Under the pieces are notes generated by a model. The model was not told where the DNA came from. It ran no database searches and saw only the letters and a list, made by a program, of their open reading frames with translations. 38,168 nucleotides of DNA from Synechococcales cyanobacterium CRU_2_2 (lineage in GTDB: Bacteria; Cyanobacteriota; Cyanobacteriia; PCC-9006; JAAUQQ01): NCBI GenBank assembly GCA_012034805.1, contig JAAUOP010000035.1:1-38168 (forward strand), given 5' to 3'. The first letter of the stretch is position 1. Each line of letters opens with the position of its first letter. Shown piece by piece: positions 19,446-28,660 of the stretch. A program made the position numbers and the translations under genes.

Positions 19446-20669
19446 ATGAGCCCTTTAGACGTCGCGATCGCCGATATTCTCCCTGCTTCCTTCGTGGGGG
19501 GGGCGACCCAAGGCGGAGCTGAACCAAGGGATGTGGAACCGAGAGATGTGGAGCCGAGGGATGCTGAATTCAGAGGTCTTGGACGGGTCGCGATCGCCCC
19601 AAAAGCCCTCGCGGAAACCGGATTTGAAGACACTGACCTAAAAGAATTTTTCAACATCCTACAGCAGCTGGTTCGCGAACCCTCAGTGGTGGGTACCGAG
19701 GATTCTTTCTTTCGAGTGCTCAAGCGGGAGTTAGAGGAGGTTGGGGCGACGGTCAGCCATTATCAAGGCTTGGTGGTGGCCCAGGGGAATCGGCCCCATG
19801 ACTTGATCTTGTCCGCCCATATCGATCGCCACGGGTTGCTTTGCACCGGCCCAAATGAGTTTCAATACGCAGCGTTTATTGCAGGTAACCAATCGGAATT
19901 GAACGGTGATTCGGTATCCGAACAAATGATGCATGCGATCGAGCATCGCTTCCAGGGCCAGCGAGTACAGGCCCATTTGCCCTACACGGGTACCTATTTG
20001 GGTCAGGGCCAGATTACGCGCACTTATATTTGTCCTGCAAGAAATAATTTGATTTTTGAAGTCGATGGGCTGAACTTCTTACAGCCTGGGACACCAGTTT
20101 CCTTTCTCGATCGTCTTCACATTGAAGATGAGTATGTGTCTGCTCAGCTCGACAATGTGCTAAGCGCAGCGATTTTGGTCTATCTCTTTCGCTGTGGTTT
20201 CCAGGGCACAGCACTGTTTACGGCCCAAGAAGAGGCAGGCCGCAGTTGGCGATATGCCCTGGCTTGGTTTCAGCGCCAAAACCTAGAAACCCAGCGACTG
20301 CTGGTGCTCGACACCAGCCCCTATCCCAGCCGCGAAGCTGCCGATGCCCAGCACCTAGTACTCCGCCGAAAAGATGCAACTGCGGCCTTTGCGCAACCGA
20401 TTACAGATGAGATCGCGCAAAAGTGCGAACAGATGGGCATTACGTTTAGTTTTAAGGATGCTTACATTGAGGCCGCGAATGTCGGGCGCAAGAAACCGCT
20501 TTCCTTGGGTCGTACGGAGATGGGTCGGCTAGTCGCGGCAAGCAATGGCAACATCAGCGGCACAACGCTACAAATTCCGACGACGGGCTATCACACGACT
20601 CGTGAAACGGCGTCCTTAGCCTCGATTGAAGCGGTGATTCGACTGTTGAGATCCTATATTTCGCCTTAA
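19446..20669 (+). CDS. M42/M20-like metallopeptidase (glutamyl aminopeptidase-like)
   Basis: A 407-residue protein with the metal ligands expected of a two-zinc aminopeptidase: His and Asp in LILSAHIDRHG (about 125-127), Asp in SAQLDNVLSAA, the Glu pair in FTAQEEAGRSW, an Asp in LVLDTSPYP and a late His in PTTGYHTTRETAS. M42 enzymes are cytosolic and often form large tetrahedral complexes; they trim N-terminal residues from peptides. The ATG at 19446 is chosen over a TTG at 19401. Near the N-terminus (about residues 26-40) there is a run of three EPRD(V/A) units encoded by a 15-bp repeat, at a poorly conserved position before the peptidase core. It precedes the NOS gene by 122 bases on the same strand; a functional link is not evident. 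Confidence 0.82.
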   Translation: MSPLDVAIADILPASFVGGATQGGAEPRDVEPRDVEPRDAEFRGLGRVAIAPKALAETGFEDTDLKEFFNILQQLVREPSVVGTEDSFFRVLKRELEEVGATVSHYQGLVVAQGNRPHDLILSAHIDRHGLLCTGPNEFQYAAFIAGNQSELNGDSVSEQMMHAIEHRFQGQRVQAHLPYTGTYLGQGQITRTYICPARNNLIFEVDGLNFLQPGTPVSFLDRLHIEDEYVSAQLDNVLSAAILVYLFRCGFQGTALFTAQEEAGRSWRYALAWFQRQNLETQRLLVLDTSPYPSREAADAQHLVLRRKDATAAFAQPITDEIAQKCEQMGITFSFKDAYIEAANVGRKKPLSLGRTEMGRLVAASNGNISGTTLQIPTTGYHTTRETASLASIEAVIRLLRSYISP

Positions 20670-20791
20670 TAAGAAGATCCCTGCTGCAAACAAGTTCTTG
20701 ATACAAATTTTAGATCACCAGTCGTTTCCAAACTATATTAGAGAGGCTTTGGGCAAATACCTCGGGCCTAAGGTTAAGACGACAGTGGGTT

Positions 20792-21733
20792 TTGGCCAGA
20801 AGACAGGAGCCCGGCAAAATTGCTGATCTGAGCATCAAGTCTTTGAAAGGCGTACAGCTGGCCTATCGCAGAGAAATCTGCAATGAGCTCGGCGATCCGT
20901 TGAACGTTGAACCCACGCTCCCTCTCCCCCTCCCTATGCTTGACGACCAACGCCTGATCCATCTGACGGAAATTTCGGCAGTCGATCTGCCAACCCGCGA
21001 ACGATACAAGTATAAATGTCGGGTGCAATTCACCTCCGAGCAAGGCGCAACCCTGGCGCAACGAGATTTGTTTGCTCGGATGCAACCCAATTGGTTGGTG
21101 GAGTTAAAAAACAAAGGAGATTGCACGATCGCGATCACCTTCTGTTTTCGGGAAGGAGATATTGGTCAGCCCTGGCAAGATATTGGTACCGTGGAATTTG
21201 ACACCCAGACGTACTTGAATGGCGATCGGAATGCAGAGTTAGAATTTCCGATTGCTACCTGGGAGCAGGCACCGCAACTGAAACTGAAAACACGCCTGAC
21301 GCAGAGCGCTGGAGAAGGTGGCAGCAGCGCGGTGACGGTGTTTAGCAGGCAGGTTGGAGCACAGCAGGTGCGTGGGCGCACCAATGGCAAGGATGCGCCT
21401 GAAGTTGAACTTCCGCCTGATATTCCCTTGACTCCACCAGAAGAGGTGATTGTTAAGGATGTATGGAATAAGCTCCGGGCTTGGAAAGAACTTCAGATGG
21501 AAAAGTTTCTCAAGCGGTTGCTGTTGGAGGAACCGGAGCTAGAGTACTTGTTTGGAGAAGCGATCGACAGCATGGGCGATTTCCTCTATGAGCTATTTGA
21601 CTGTGCCATCCACGAACTGCAACCGGAAACACAGGTTGTGGTAGGTGAACCGCTGATGGGAGTCCCCCCAGAGAAAGGGGACGGGTTCGATACTGTTGCC
21701 GACTACGGAATATTTTTGCTGGGATCGGATTAA
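20792..21733 (+). CDS. NOS N-terminal segment: beta-rich region plus first part of a globin-like domain
   Basis: A 313-residue open frame. Residues 15-200 are rich in beta-strand pattern ([53 protein letters not shown]) and resemble no family I recognise. Residues from about 218 look like globin helices A to E ([13 protein letters not shown]..., [30 protein letters not shown]). The frame ends inside the next helix with [15 protein letters not shown] and a stop. The next frame supplies the missing end. In the joined sequence the residue that aligns with the proximal His of flavohaemoglobin (four before the G-L-R-P turn) is Leu, so haem binding is doubtful and the term pseudoglobin fits. Confidence 0.7.
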   Translation: MARRQEPGKIADLSIKSLKGVQLAYRREICNELGDPLNVEPTLPLPLPMLDDQRLIHLTEISAVDLPTRERYKYKCRVQFTSEQGATLAQRDLFARMQPNWLVELKNKGDCTIAITFCFREGDIGQPWQDIGTVEFDTQTYLNGDRNAELEFPIATWEQAPQLKLKTRLTQSAGEGGSSAVTVFSRQVGAQQVRGRTNGKDAPEVELPPDIPLTPPEEVIVKDVWNKLRAWKELQMEKFLKRLLLEEPELEYLFGEAIDSMGDFLYELFDCAIHELQPETQVVVGEPLMGVPPEKGDGFDTVADYGIFLLGSD

Positions 21734-24700
21734 GACCCCAGCACTGGATGAAGGCACGGCAAGTATGGATGTGGATGCTGCCGTCAATTCCGTATCTGGA
21801 AGAGTACGATCACGAAGATTTACAAAAGGGTATTCACTCTGCCCTCTACAAGTTTTTCAATGCCCGTATGATTTTGCCAATGGCAGCGGCAATCCGACGC
21901 TACGACGAAGCCTTGCCGCCGGAAATGCTGCAAAAAATGGCAAATGGCTGGGAGGTGTTTAGCCAGAAAAAGCAGCAGATGGGGATGGAATTTTACCAGA
22001 TCCTGTTTGAGAAATACCCATTTGTTCTGCCGATTTTTGGGCGGGCAGATATGGATTATCTAGCGCTGCACTTGTTTCAGGCAGTGGAGTTTCTAGTGTG
22101 CTGTTTGCGGAGCGGCAGTAGCGATGAGATGCTGCAAGAGCTGCGGTTTCTGGGGCAAGTTCATAGCTTCGCCGACGTGCCGTCCTGCCATCTCGGACAC
22201 GATGTTTGTTCTGTTTGAGAAATATCTCCCCGACTTCACCCCAGAATTGCGGCAGTCATGGCAAGTTTTGTTCGATCGCGTTGTCAACGTGATTAGACTG
22301 CCAATGCTCAATCAAGAACGATTGCTAAAAAAAGCTAAGCAATTCCTTGATCTGATTGCGGGTGAACAAGCCTGGGAACCAGAAGACAAAGAGCGGCGCT
22401 GGAAGGAGATTCGGGACGAAGTCAAAGCCAGCGGAACCTACACTCATACCTACGAGGAACTAGCATATGGGGCGCAGGTGGCGTGGCGCAATGCTTCCAA
22501 GTGTGTGGGACGGATTGCCTGGAATAACATGGTGATTCGCGATCGCCGCCATGTCACCAACCCCGATGCCATGTTCCGCGAGTGCCAGGAACACGTTCAG
22601 TTTGCTACCAATGGCGGCAACTTGCAGATCACAATGACGGTCTTTCGTCCTAAGCTGCCCAAAGAGCGATGGGGACCCCGTTTCTGGAATTCCCAGCTCT
22701 ATCGCTATGCGGCGTATAAGATGCCGGACGGCAGCGTTTTAGGTGATCCCGCCAATCTCGCACTAACTAACGCCATCCTCCAAAAAATGGGCTGGCAACC
22801 GCCCGAACCGCGCAGCGCCTACGACATTTTGCCTCTGGTGATTGAGCTTCCGGGTCAGGAACCCCAGATCTATCATTGGCAGCCCGAAGAAGTGCTAGAG
22901 GTTCACATTGAGCATCCCACCATCCCAGAATTTAAAGCGATCGGGATGCGCTGGTATGCGATTCCCGCCATCAGTAACTTTTCCGTTCATATTGGCGGTG
23001 TTCACTATGGCTGTATGCCGTTCAACGGCTGGTATATGGATACGGAAATTATGCGGGACTTTTTGGATGAGTACCGCTACAACAAGATGGAGGAGATTGC
23101 TCAGGTTCTGAAGCTGGATACCAGTTCGGAACAAACGCTGTGGCGCGATCGCGTGGCATTGGAACTCAATATCGCCATCCTGCATTCCTTCCAAAAAGCC
23201 AAGGTGACGATGGTCGATCACCAAACGGCATCGCGGCAATTTTTGACTCACGATTTACGCGAGAAGAAAGCAGGGCGCGAATGTCCGGGGGATTGGGGTT
23301 GGGTGGTTCCGGCAGCAGGCGGGAGTGCCTGTCCGGTATGGCATCACCAGATGCGCGATTTTTACCTGGAACCTGCTTACCATCATGCTGCCGATCGTTG
23401 GGACGTGGAAGATGGGCTCGATTTAGAGCAATTCATCACAGCCGCCGATGAAAATGGGGATAAGCGCGATCGCATCCTCATCCTCTACGCCTCTGAAACC
23501 GGAACCGCCGAAGGATTTGCCCGTAAAGCTTCCCGTCAATTGCAGCAATTCCATCCGAAGGTGGTAGCGCTGGATGAATATCCTATTGATTCCCTCGCTT
23601 CTGAAAAACTACTGCTGATTATTACCTCCACCTTCGGTAACGGCGAAATGCCTAGTAACGGCAAGCGATTTTTGCAATCGCTGAAGCAACAGCCTGCCGG
23701 ATCACTCGACGGTTTGAACTACTCTGTGTTGGGAATTGGCAGCACCGTCTATGAGAAATTCTGCGCAGCTGGCATTGCTATCGATAAAGCCCTGGCGAAA
23801 ACCGGAGCCAACTGTGCCGTACCCCTGCACAAAGGCGATGAAGTCAAAGGTCAAGCAGATACCTTCAAGCAGTGGTTGAGCTTAATCTCCCGCGTGCTGG
23901 GGGCAGACGAAACCACAGGCAGTAATGTCAATGCTCCCAAACTTACCGTTACCTTCCTCAACGAAACTGATGCTCTCTCAGCCGTTATTCCTTCATCTTT
24001 CGATCGTGGTATTTCTGTTCCCATTCTTGCGAATGATGAACTCCTCAACGAAGTCATCCCTGGTAGCCGTTCCACTCGCTATATAGTCTTTGATATTGCC
24101 GGAACTGAGTTGCAGTATGAAACAGGCGATCACGTCGCTGTTTATCCCTGTAATTCAGATGAGTTGGTAAATCGGTTGTGCGAACGTCTAAAAACGGGTT
24201 CAGAGAGCCAACGCCTTGGGGTGACAGCCAATACTTACTTCACCGCTGCTTATCTCAATGCCGACGGCACTTCTACCGACGATCAGCCCCCTGTTGCCGT
24301 ACCAACCACAGTAGGTCAACTGCTCTCTGAAGAACTGGATCTGTCATTGCGGGAACCCTTCAACGATCTACTGGCTTACCTATATTCCTCTGCTCAGAAT
24401 CCCCAAGATAAACAGCGTCTAGAAGTTTGGCTAGAAATTTTGCGACAAAGTGACGAGAATTCCGATGCCGTGGCGCTCAAAAAAACAATCTCGGATAACT
24501 TCATGAGTGTTGCCGATTTATTGGATGAGTTTCCCTCTGCAACAATCGCCCTGGCAGACTTGTTGGAGTTGTTGCCTAAACAAAAGCCGCGCCTCTATTC
24601 CATCTCCTCTTGCCCGTTGTTGCATCCCGACAAAATTCAAATTACGGTGGGTATGCTGCAGATCAAAACCGATGCAGGCAAAGTTCGTCAGGGATTGTGT

Positions 24701-25378
24701 TCCAATTATCTCGCGGGCCTGCAACTAGGATCTCAAGTCCGCATTGGTGTTCGCACCTCCGGTTTCCGCCCCCCTGCTGATCCGCAGGCACCGATGTTAA
24801 TGGTCGGTCCCGGTACGGGTGTGTCACCCCTGATTGCCTTCCTGCAATATCGAGAAGCATTACAGAATCAAGGTGCGACCTTAGGGGGAGCCTGCCTCTA
24901 TTTTGGCTGTCGCAACCAAAGCGACTTGCTCTATGGCGATCAACTAGAATTCTGGAAAAATCGGGGCGTGCTGACGGATCTGCAAGTGGCGTTCTCTCGT
25001 CTTACGGACAAGAAGGTCTATGTGCAAGGATTGATGCAGGATAATGCCCATGCCTTGTGGCAGTTTCTGAGTCATCCATATTGCCATTATTACGTCTGTG
25101 GCGATGCCAAGATGGCAGATGATGTGTTTGAGGTGCTTATGGAAATCGCCAAAACTGAGGGACGTCTCACCCACATTGCCACCGTTGAATTTTTCGATCG
25201 CATGAAGAAAGAACATCGATTTCATACCGATGTGTGGGGCGTGCAGTTGAACTTTAAACAAGCGATCGCCCAGGTGCAAAAAGATAACTACTCGAAAGCA
25301 GAAAAGTGGTTAGAACGAGTCAAGCAATCAACCGACAAATCGATAATTGTCAAGAAAACGGGTAGTGCTTTTGTGTAA
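20792..25378 (+). CDS. nos: nitric oxide synthase with tandem globin-like domains; reconstructed gene with two frame breaks
   Basis: Three consecutive frames read as one gene of about 1,528 codons. Break A: the first frame stops at 21733. One extra base (a G in GGGATC near 21721-21724) continues it as [17 protein letters not shown]. Break B: the second frame stops at 22218. Removing one base near 22190 continues it as [20 protein letters not shown]. Both joins restore globin-fold sequence. Domain order: a beta-rich N-terminal region, a globin-like domain that seems to lack the proximal His, a globin with proximal His, a NOS oxygenase, then flavodoxin, FAD and NADPH domains. This matches what is known of the Synechococcus PCC 7335 NOS, which has an N-terminal globin before the NOS domains and converts part of its NO to nitrate. 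The start is uncertain: TTG 20792 is the only common start codon before the first ATG far inside. No pterin-synthesis gene is nearby. Confidence 0.85.
21748..22218 (+). CDS. NOS middle segment: end of pseudoglobin and a complete-looking globin up to helix F
   Basis: A 156-codon frame. Its first 45 residues finish the pseudoglobin; the frame really joins the upstream segment before this ATG. From about residue 58 a true globin begins: [35 protein letters not shown] is the A-to-C helix pattern, including FYQxLFExxP. The proximal His is in [12 protein letters not shown] (residue 139), matching LGRKHRAVGV of neuroglobin. The distal E7 position aligns with Leu in [10 protein letters not shown], a call of low certainty. 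The last residues after VPSC are out of frame; helices G and H continue in the next segment. Confidence 0.75.
   Translation: MKARQVWMWMLPSIPYLEEYDHEDLQKGIHSALYKFFNARMILPMAAAIRRYDEALPPEMLQKMANGWEVFSQKKQQMGMEFYQILFEKYPFVLPIFGRADMDYLALHLFQAVEFLVCCLRSGSSDEMLQELRFLGQVHSFADVPSCHLGHDVCSV
22124..25378 (+). CDS. NOS main segment: globin end, NOS oxygenase and diflavin reductase
   Basis: The frame opens out of register, and true coding begins at about 22190. Residues 22-75 finish the globin ([27 protein letters not shown]). The oxygenase spans about 85-440: the haem thiolate Cys is in [13 protein letters not shown] (residue 127), the arginine-binding Glu is in [11 protein letters not shown], and the pterin-site region is [20 protein letters not shown]. 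The reductase follows a short linker: FMN domain from [18 protein letters not shown] (about 450), FAD motif [14 protein letters not shown] motifs [18 protein letters not shown] and YVCGDAKM. The linker is too short and lacks the basic amphipathic helix for calmodulin binding. A C-terminal tail of about 40 residues follows. NOS makes NO and citrulline from L-arginine, O2 and NADPH. HIP1 sites occur in it, so it is not an obvious recent import. Confidence 0.95.
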   Translation: MRCCKSCGFWGKFIASPTCRPAISDTMFVLFEKYLPDFTPELRQSWQVLFDRVVNVIRLPMLNQERLLKKAKQFLDLIAGEQAWEPEDKERRWKEIRDEVKASGTYTHTYEELAYGAQVAWRNASKCVGRIAWNNMVIRDRRHVTNPDAMFRECQEHVQFATNGGNLQITMTVFRPKLPKERWGPRFWNSQLYRYAAYKMPDGSVLGDPANLALTNAILQKMGWQPPEPRSAYDILPLVIELPGQEPQIYHWQPEEVLEVHIEHPTIPEFKAIGMRWYAIPAISNFSVHIGGVHYGCMPFNGWYMDTEIMRDFLDEYRYNKMEEIAQVLKLDTSSEQTLWRDRVALELNIAILHSFQKAKVTMVDHQTASRQFLTHDLREKKAGRECPGDWGWVVPAAGGSACPVWHHQMRDFYLEPAYHHAADRWDVEDGLDLEQFITAADENGDKRDRILILYASETGTAEGFARKASRQLQQFHPKVVALDEYPIDSLASEKLLLIITSTFGNGEMPSNGKRFLQSLKQQPAGSLDGLNYSVLGIGSTVYEKFCAAGIAIDKALAKTGANCAVPLHKGDEVKGQADTFKQWLSLISRVLGADETTGSNVNAPKLTVTFLNETDALSAVIPSSFDRGISVPILANDELLNEVIPGSRSTRYIVFDIAGTELQYETGDHVAVYPCNSDELVNRLCERLKTGSESQRLGVTANTYFTAAYLNADGTSTDDQPPVAVPTTVGQLLSEELDLSLREPFNDLLAYLYSSAQNPQDKQRLEVWLEILRQSDENSDAVALKKTISDNFMSVADLLDEFPSATIALADLLELLPKQKPRLYSISSCPLLHPDKIQITVGMLQIKTDAGKVRQGLCSNYLAGLQLGSQVRIGVRTSGFRPPADPQAPMLMVGPGTGVSPLIAFLQYREALQNQGATLGGACLYFGCRNQSDLLYGDQLEFWKNRGVLTDLQVAFSRLTDKKVYVQGLMQDNAHALWQFLSHPYCHYYVCGDAKMADDVFEVLMEIAKTEGRLTHIATVEFFDRMKKEHRFHTDVWGVQLNFKQAIAQVQKDNYSKAEKWLERVKQSTDKSIIVKKTGSAFV

Positions 25379-25443
25379 AGCATAAAGCAAAACAAGAGAA
25401 AACTGTTGTAGCAAACAGGAACTGTTGTAGGAGAAAGAAAAAG

Positions 25444-25536
25444 ATGACCATGGAACTGACTTGCCCCACCCATGGCTCCCACGACAATTTCCACTCCCGT
25501 TCATTCCGGAGCCAAATGAAACAGTCGGCGACTTGA
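25444..25536 (+). CDS. possible 30-residue small protein after NOS
   Basis: An ATG at 25444 is preceded by AGGAG about ten bases upstream. It opens a 30-codon frame starting MTMELTCPTHGSHDNFHSRS and ending at TGA 25534-25536. I recognise no family. It could be a small gene co-transcribed with NOS, the remnant of a larger gene, or chance. The upstream 11-mer AACTGTTGTAG occurs twice near 25403-25433. Confidence 0.25.
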   Translation: MTMELTCPTHGSHDNFHSRSFRSQMKQSAT

Positions 25537-25542
25537 TTGGCG

Positions 25543-27413
25543 TTAGATTAAGGATTTTTGGGCGATCGCTCCTTGCATTTTCTCCACCAACGCTGCCAGA
25601 GACACATTGCCCAAATCCCCACCCAGACGAGTGCGAACACTGATCGTTTGTTGCTCAACTTCGCGTTGACCAATCACCCCGATCACGGGAACTTTTTCTA
25701 GCTCAGCAGTCCGAATTATTTTACCCAGGCGATCGCACTCACATCCAACTCAGCTCGAAAACCCAACTGCTTGAGCTGCTGAACAACTTGACTCGAATAA
25801 TCGTGCTGTGACTCACCCACGGGCAAGAGCTTGACCTGCACCGGCGCAAGCCAGAGTGGAAAGAGCCCGGCGTAGTTCTCAATCAAAATACCAAAGAATC
25901 GCTCCAGCGAACCAAAGATCGCTCGATGAATCATAATCGGGCGCTGCCGCGAACCATCTGCAGCGACATATTGCATTTGAAACCGTTCTGGCAAGTTGAA
26001 ATCAACTTGAATGGTTGAGCATTGCCACAATCGCCCGATCGCATCTCGAATTTTCAGATCAATCTTAGGGCCATAAAATGCCCCTCCCCCCTCATCCGTT
26101 TGGTATTGCCAGCCTTTGATTTGCAGTGCGTTCATCAGGGCCTGAGTGGCTAAATCCCAAATCTCATCACTTCCGACAGACGGCTCAGGCCGTGTCGAAA
26201 GATTGACCTCATAATCATGAAAGCCAAAGTCCGATAAAATTCGCTCCGTCAGATTGAGAACACCGAGAATTTCTGCGGTCACTTGATCCGGTAAACAGAA
26301 GACATGAGCATCATCTTGAGTGAAGCCTCGCACCCGCATCAAACCATGGAGCGTACCAGAGCGCTCATAGCGGTAAACCGTGCCCAACTCCGCCCATCGC
26401 AGTGGAAACTCGCGATAGGAATGGAGATCATGTTGGTAGGTCAACACATGAAAGGGACAATTCATGGGCTTGAGCTGATAGGCCTGCTCTTCCACCGCGA
26501 TCGCCTCAAACATCCCCTCGCGGTAAAAGTCAAAATGCCCCGAAGTTTTCCAAAGTTCCAGATTGGCCATGTGAGGTGTAAACAGCAGCTCATAGCCTGC
26601 ATCGGTATGGGCCTGCCGCCAATAGTCTTCGATCACCCGACGGATCCGTGCCCCCTTGGGGTGCCAAAAGACTAGTCCACCCCCCGCAGCCTCTTCAATA
26701 CTAAATAGCTTCAGTGCCTTGCCCAGTTTGCGATGATCCCGTCGCCTTGCCTCTTCCTGTTGTGTCAGATATGCCTGAAGCTGCTCAGGTGTCTCCCAAG
26801 CTGTGCCAGAGATGCGTTGGAGTTGGGCTTGGGTTTCATCGCCACGCCAGTAGGCCCCCGCAACACTCTCAAGCGCAAAGGCTTTAGGATGAATTTCGCC
26901 CGTGCGACTCAGGTGCGGACCTGCGCAAAGATCCCACCAAGATTCTTGGGGTGCAATGGGCAACGGCTCAATCAGTGAAGGCTCGGCTTCCGGGTGCTGC
27001 GTCCGACCAACATCAGGACTGCCAATGAAGTAGCGAGTAACTGGTTCTCCTGGGGGAATGCGATCGAGGATTTCTAGCTTATAGGGCTCGTTGAGCCGTT
27101 CTAGCTCAGCCTTCAGGCTCTCCCGCTCGACCGTCTCTTGAATGATGGGCAAATCTGCGCGAATGATTCGCCGCATTTCGGTGGCGATGCGTTTGAGATC
27201 TTCAGCTACAAACGGAGTGGGACAGTCGAAATCATAAAAAAATCCCGTGTCTGTCCAGGGGCCAATGGTGACCCGCGCCTCCGGAAAAAGTCGCTGCACT
27301 GCCATCGCCAAAATGTGAGCACAAGTGTGACGAATTCGCTGGAGAGCATCCGTGGAACTCGGCAAGGCCACCAGAGGTGTCGAAGCAACGGGGCGAGGAA
27401 GGGCACTGGACAT
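25543..27413 (-). CDS. thrS: threonyl-tRNA synthetase, Zur-island copy (one frame break near the C-terminus)
   Basis: The enzyme charges tRNA-Thr. It starts directly in the N2 editing domain and has no TGS domain: [12 protein letters not shown] (editing HxxxH) and DLCAGPHL are present. The class II core follows. The three ligands of the catalytic zinc are visible: Cys in MNCPFHVL, His in QDDAHVF, His in MIHRAIFGS. As written the frame stops at 25716 after [10 protein letters not shown]. Adding one G in the GCGATCGC context near 25736 continues it as [20 protein letters not shown], then [18 protein letters not shown], to a stop at 25543, the normal anticodon-binding domain. ATG 27413 is preferred over TTG 27434. 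A palindromic operator lies 76 bases upstream. Some cyanobacteria carry a second ThrRS induced by zinc shortage, and this context fits such a copy; a housekeeping role cannot be excluded. Confidence 0.88.
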
Positions 27414-27488
27414 GGCAATAGATAAACAGGGCAATAGATAAACAGGATTCGCTGTGCAACCTTTTCTAGATTACAACAAAAGAATGAG

Positions 27489-27501
27489 AATGATAATCAT
27501 T
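27489..27501. promoter_or_regulatory. putative Zur-type operator upstream of thrS
   Basis: AATGATAATCATT is a perfect palindrome in the 122-bp gap between the COG0523 gene and thrS. It differs at one position from the core of the hemB/zur operator. Its sequence also fits a Fur consensus; the zinc context favours Zur. Confidence 0.65.
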
Positions 27502-27535
27502 GCGCCCGAACTGCCTCACCCCATTGGGTGGAATG

Positions 27536-28510
27536 TCAGATCAAACAAGCCCGAAAGTCCTCCCTCAACTGTTCAGCATCTAGGTCACGACCAATCAAAA
27601 TCAGCTCATTCTTTCGAGTTTCCTGGGGCTTCCATAGTCGATCCGGTTGGCCGTCAAACAGCATGTGAACCCCCTGGAAGACAAACCGACGATCCTGTCC
27701 GTCGATATTTAAAATACCCTTCATGCGGAAGATCTTCGGGCCTTGGGTTTGTATTAAGTGGCTAAGCCAACTATTGAGGCGATCGGGATTCAGCGCTCCC
27801 CCCTCGACTAGGGCAACCGATTTCACGGAGTCATCATGATCATGGTCGTGCTCCTCCTCCAAAAATCCTGGTTCAATTTCCAAGGCCCGGTTCAAATCAA
27901 AGGCGCTGACTCCCAAAATTGCTTCCATCTCCACCGCCGCATCTCGCGTACGATAGATTTTTGCCATGGCATTCATGGCCTTGATTCGTCGTTCTAGAGA
28001 AGTCAAATCTGTTTCTTCGACCAAGTCAGTCTTATTGAGTAAAACAATATCCGCAAAGGCAAGCTGCTCCTGGGCTTCGTCAGCATCCCAATGCTGGTGG
28101 ATATGCTTGGCATCAACAACTGTGACCACAGCATCCAGGGAGAGTTGTTCCTTTATGTCTTCATCCACAAAAAAAGTTTGAATCACCGGAGCTGGATCGG
28201 CTAAGCCCGTTGTTTCAATCACCATATGATCAAACTTATCGCGACGCTTCATCAAATTGCCAATAATCCGAATTAAGTCACCTCTTACGGTGCAACAAAT
28301 GCAGCCATTGTTCATTTCAAAGATTTCTTCATCTGCACCAATGATCAACTGGTTGTCAATTCCAACTTCACCAAATTCATTCACGATCACGGCAACTTTT
28401 TTGCCATGTTCATGGGTGAGAATTCGATTCAGCAAGGTCGTTTTTCCTGCACCCAGGTAGCCCGTGAGTACAGTGACGGGCACGGCGGTCTCGATCCGCG
28501 AAGCAACCAT
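27536..28510 (-). CDS. COG0523-family GTPase (putative zinc chaperone), copy 1
   Basis: A 324-residue G3E-family GTPase. Walker A is GYLGAGKTT (about 17-25), the metal-binding motif is CICC (70-73) in NNGCICCTVRGDL, and ETTGLADPAPV and NKTD follow. A short His/Asp stretch (EEEHDHDHDD) lies at about residue 220 between the GTPase and C-terminal domains. Members of this family (YeiR, ZNG1) deliver zinc to client proteins at the cost of GTP, and related ones handle cobalt. It differs from the two other copies here in its Walker A (GYLGAG against GFLGSG) and in NNGC against SNGC, so it belongs to another subgroup. It is immediately upstream of thrS and is the nearest candidate to share zinc control. 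Confidence 0.92.
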   Translation of the reverse strand: MVASRIETAVPVTVLTGYLGAGKTTLLNRILTHEHGKKVAVIVNEFGEVGIDNQLIIGADEEIFEMNNGCICCTVRGDLIRIIGNLMKRRDKFDHMVIETTGLADPAPVIQTFFVDEDIKEQLSLDAVVTVVDAKHIHQHWDADEAQEQLAFADIVLLNKTDLVEETDLTSLERRIKAMNAMAKIYRTRDAAVEMEAILGVSAFDLNRALEIEPGFLEEEHDHDHDDSVKSVALVEGGALNPDRLNSWLSHLIQTQGPKIFRMKGILNIDGQDRRFVFQGVHMLFDGQPDRLWKPQETRKNELILIGRDLDAEQLREDFRACLI

Positions 28511-28660
28511 AGTGTTTTCCCTACAGAGATATCAAATGAAGGCGATTATTGTTACCGATCATGATAGCAGAGCCAGATTTTAGAGCCAGATTCAGCATTA
28601 GGCAGTACTGGGGCCTCCAGCTGTTGCGTGTGGTCACTCGGGGCAACTGGGCATTGTCTT

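Noticed and set aside
21705..21735. Programmed -1 frameshift in the NOS gene at ATATTTTTG
   Set aside because: The direction would fit and a T run is present, but the heptamer is not a standard slippery site. The second break needs the opposite shift, and unrelated genes in the window show the same kind of break.
23440..23470. EF-hand-like loop [10 protein letters not shown] in the oxygenase-reductase linker of NOS
   Set aside because: The first ligand position is Ala rather than Asp and the last Glu is missing, so it does not meet the EF-hand pattern despite the reported Ca2+ dependence of a related enzyme.
28530..28570. Possible degenerate Zur site upstream of COG0523 copy 1
   Set aside because: AATGAAGGCGATTATT shares a few bases with the core, but the symmetry is poor.
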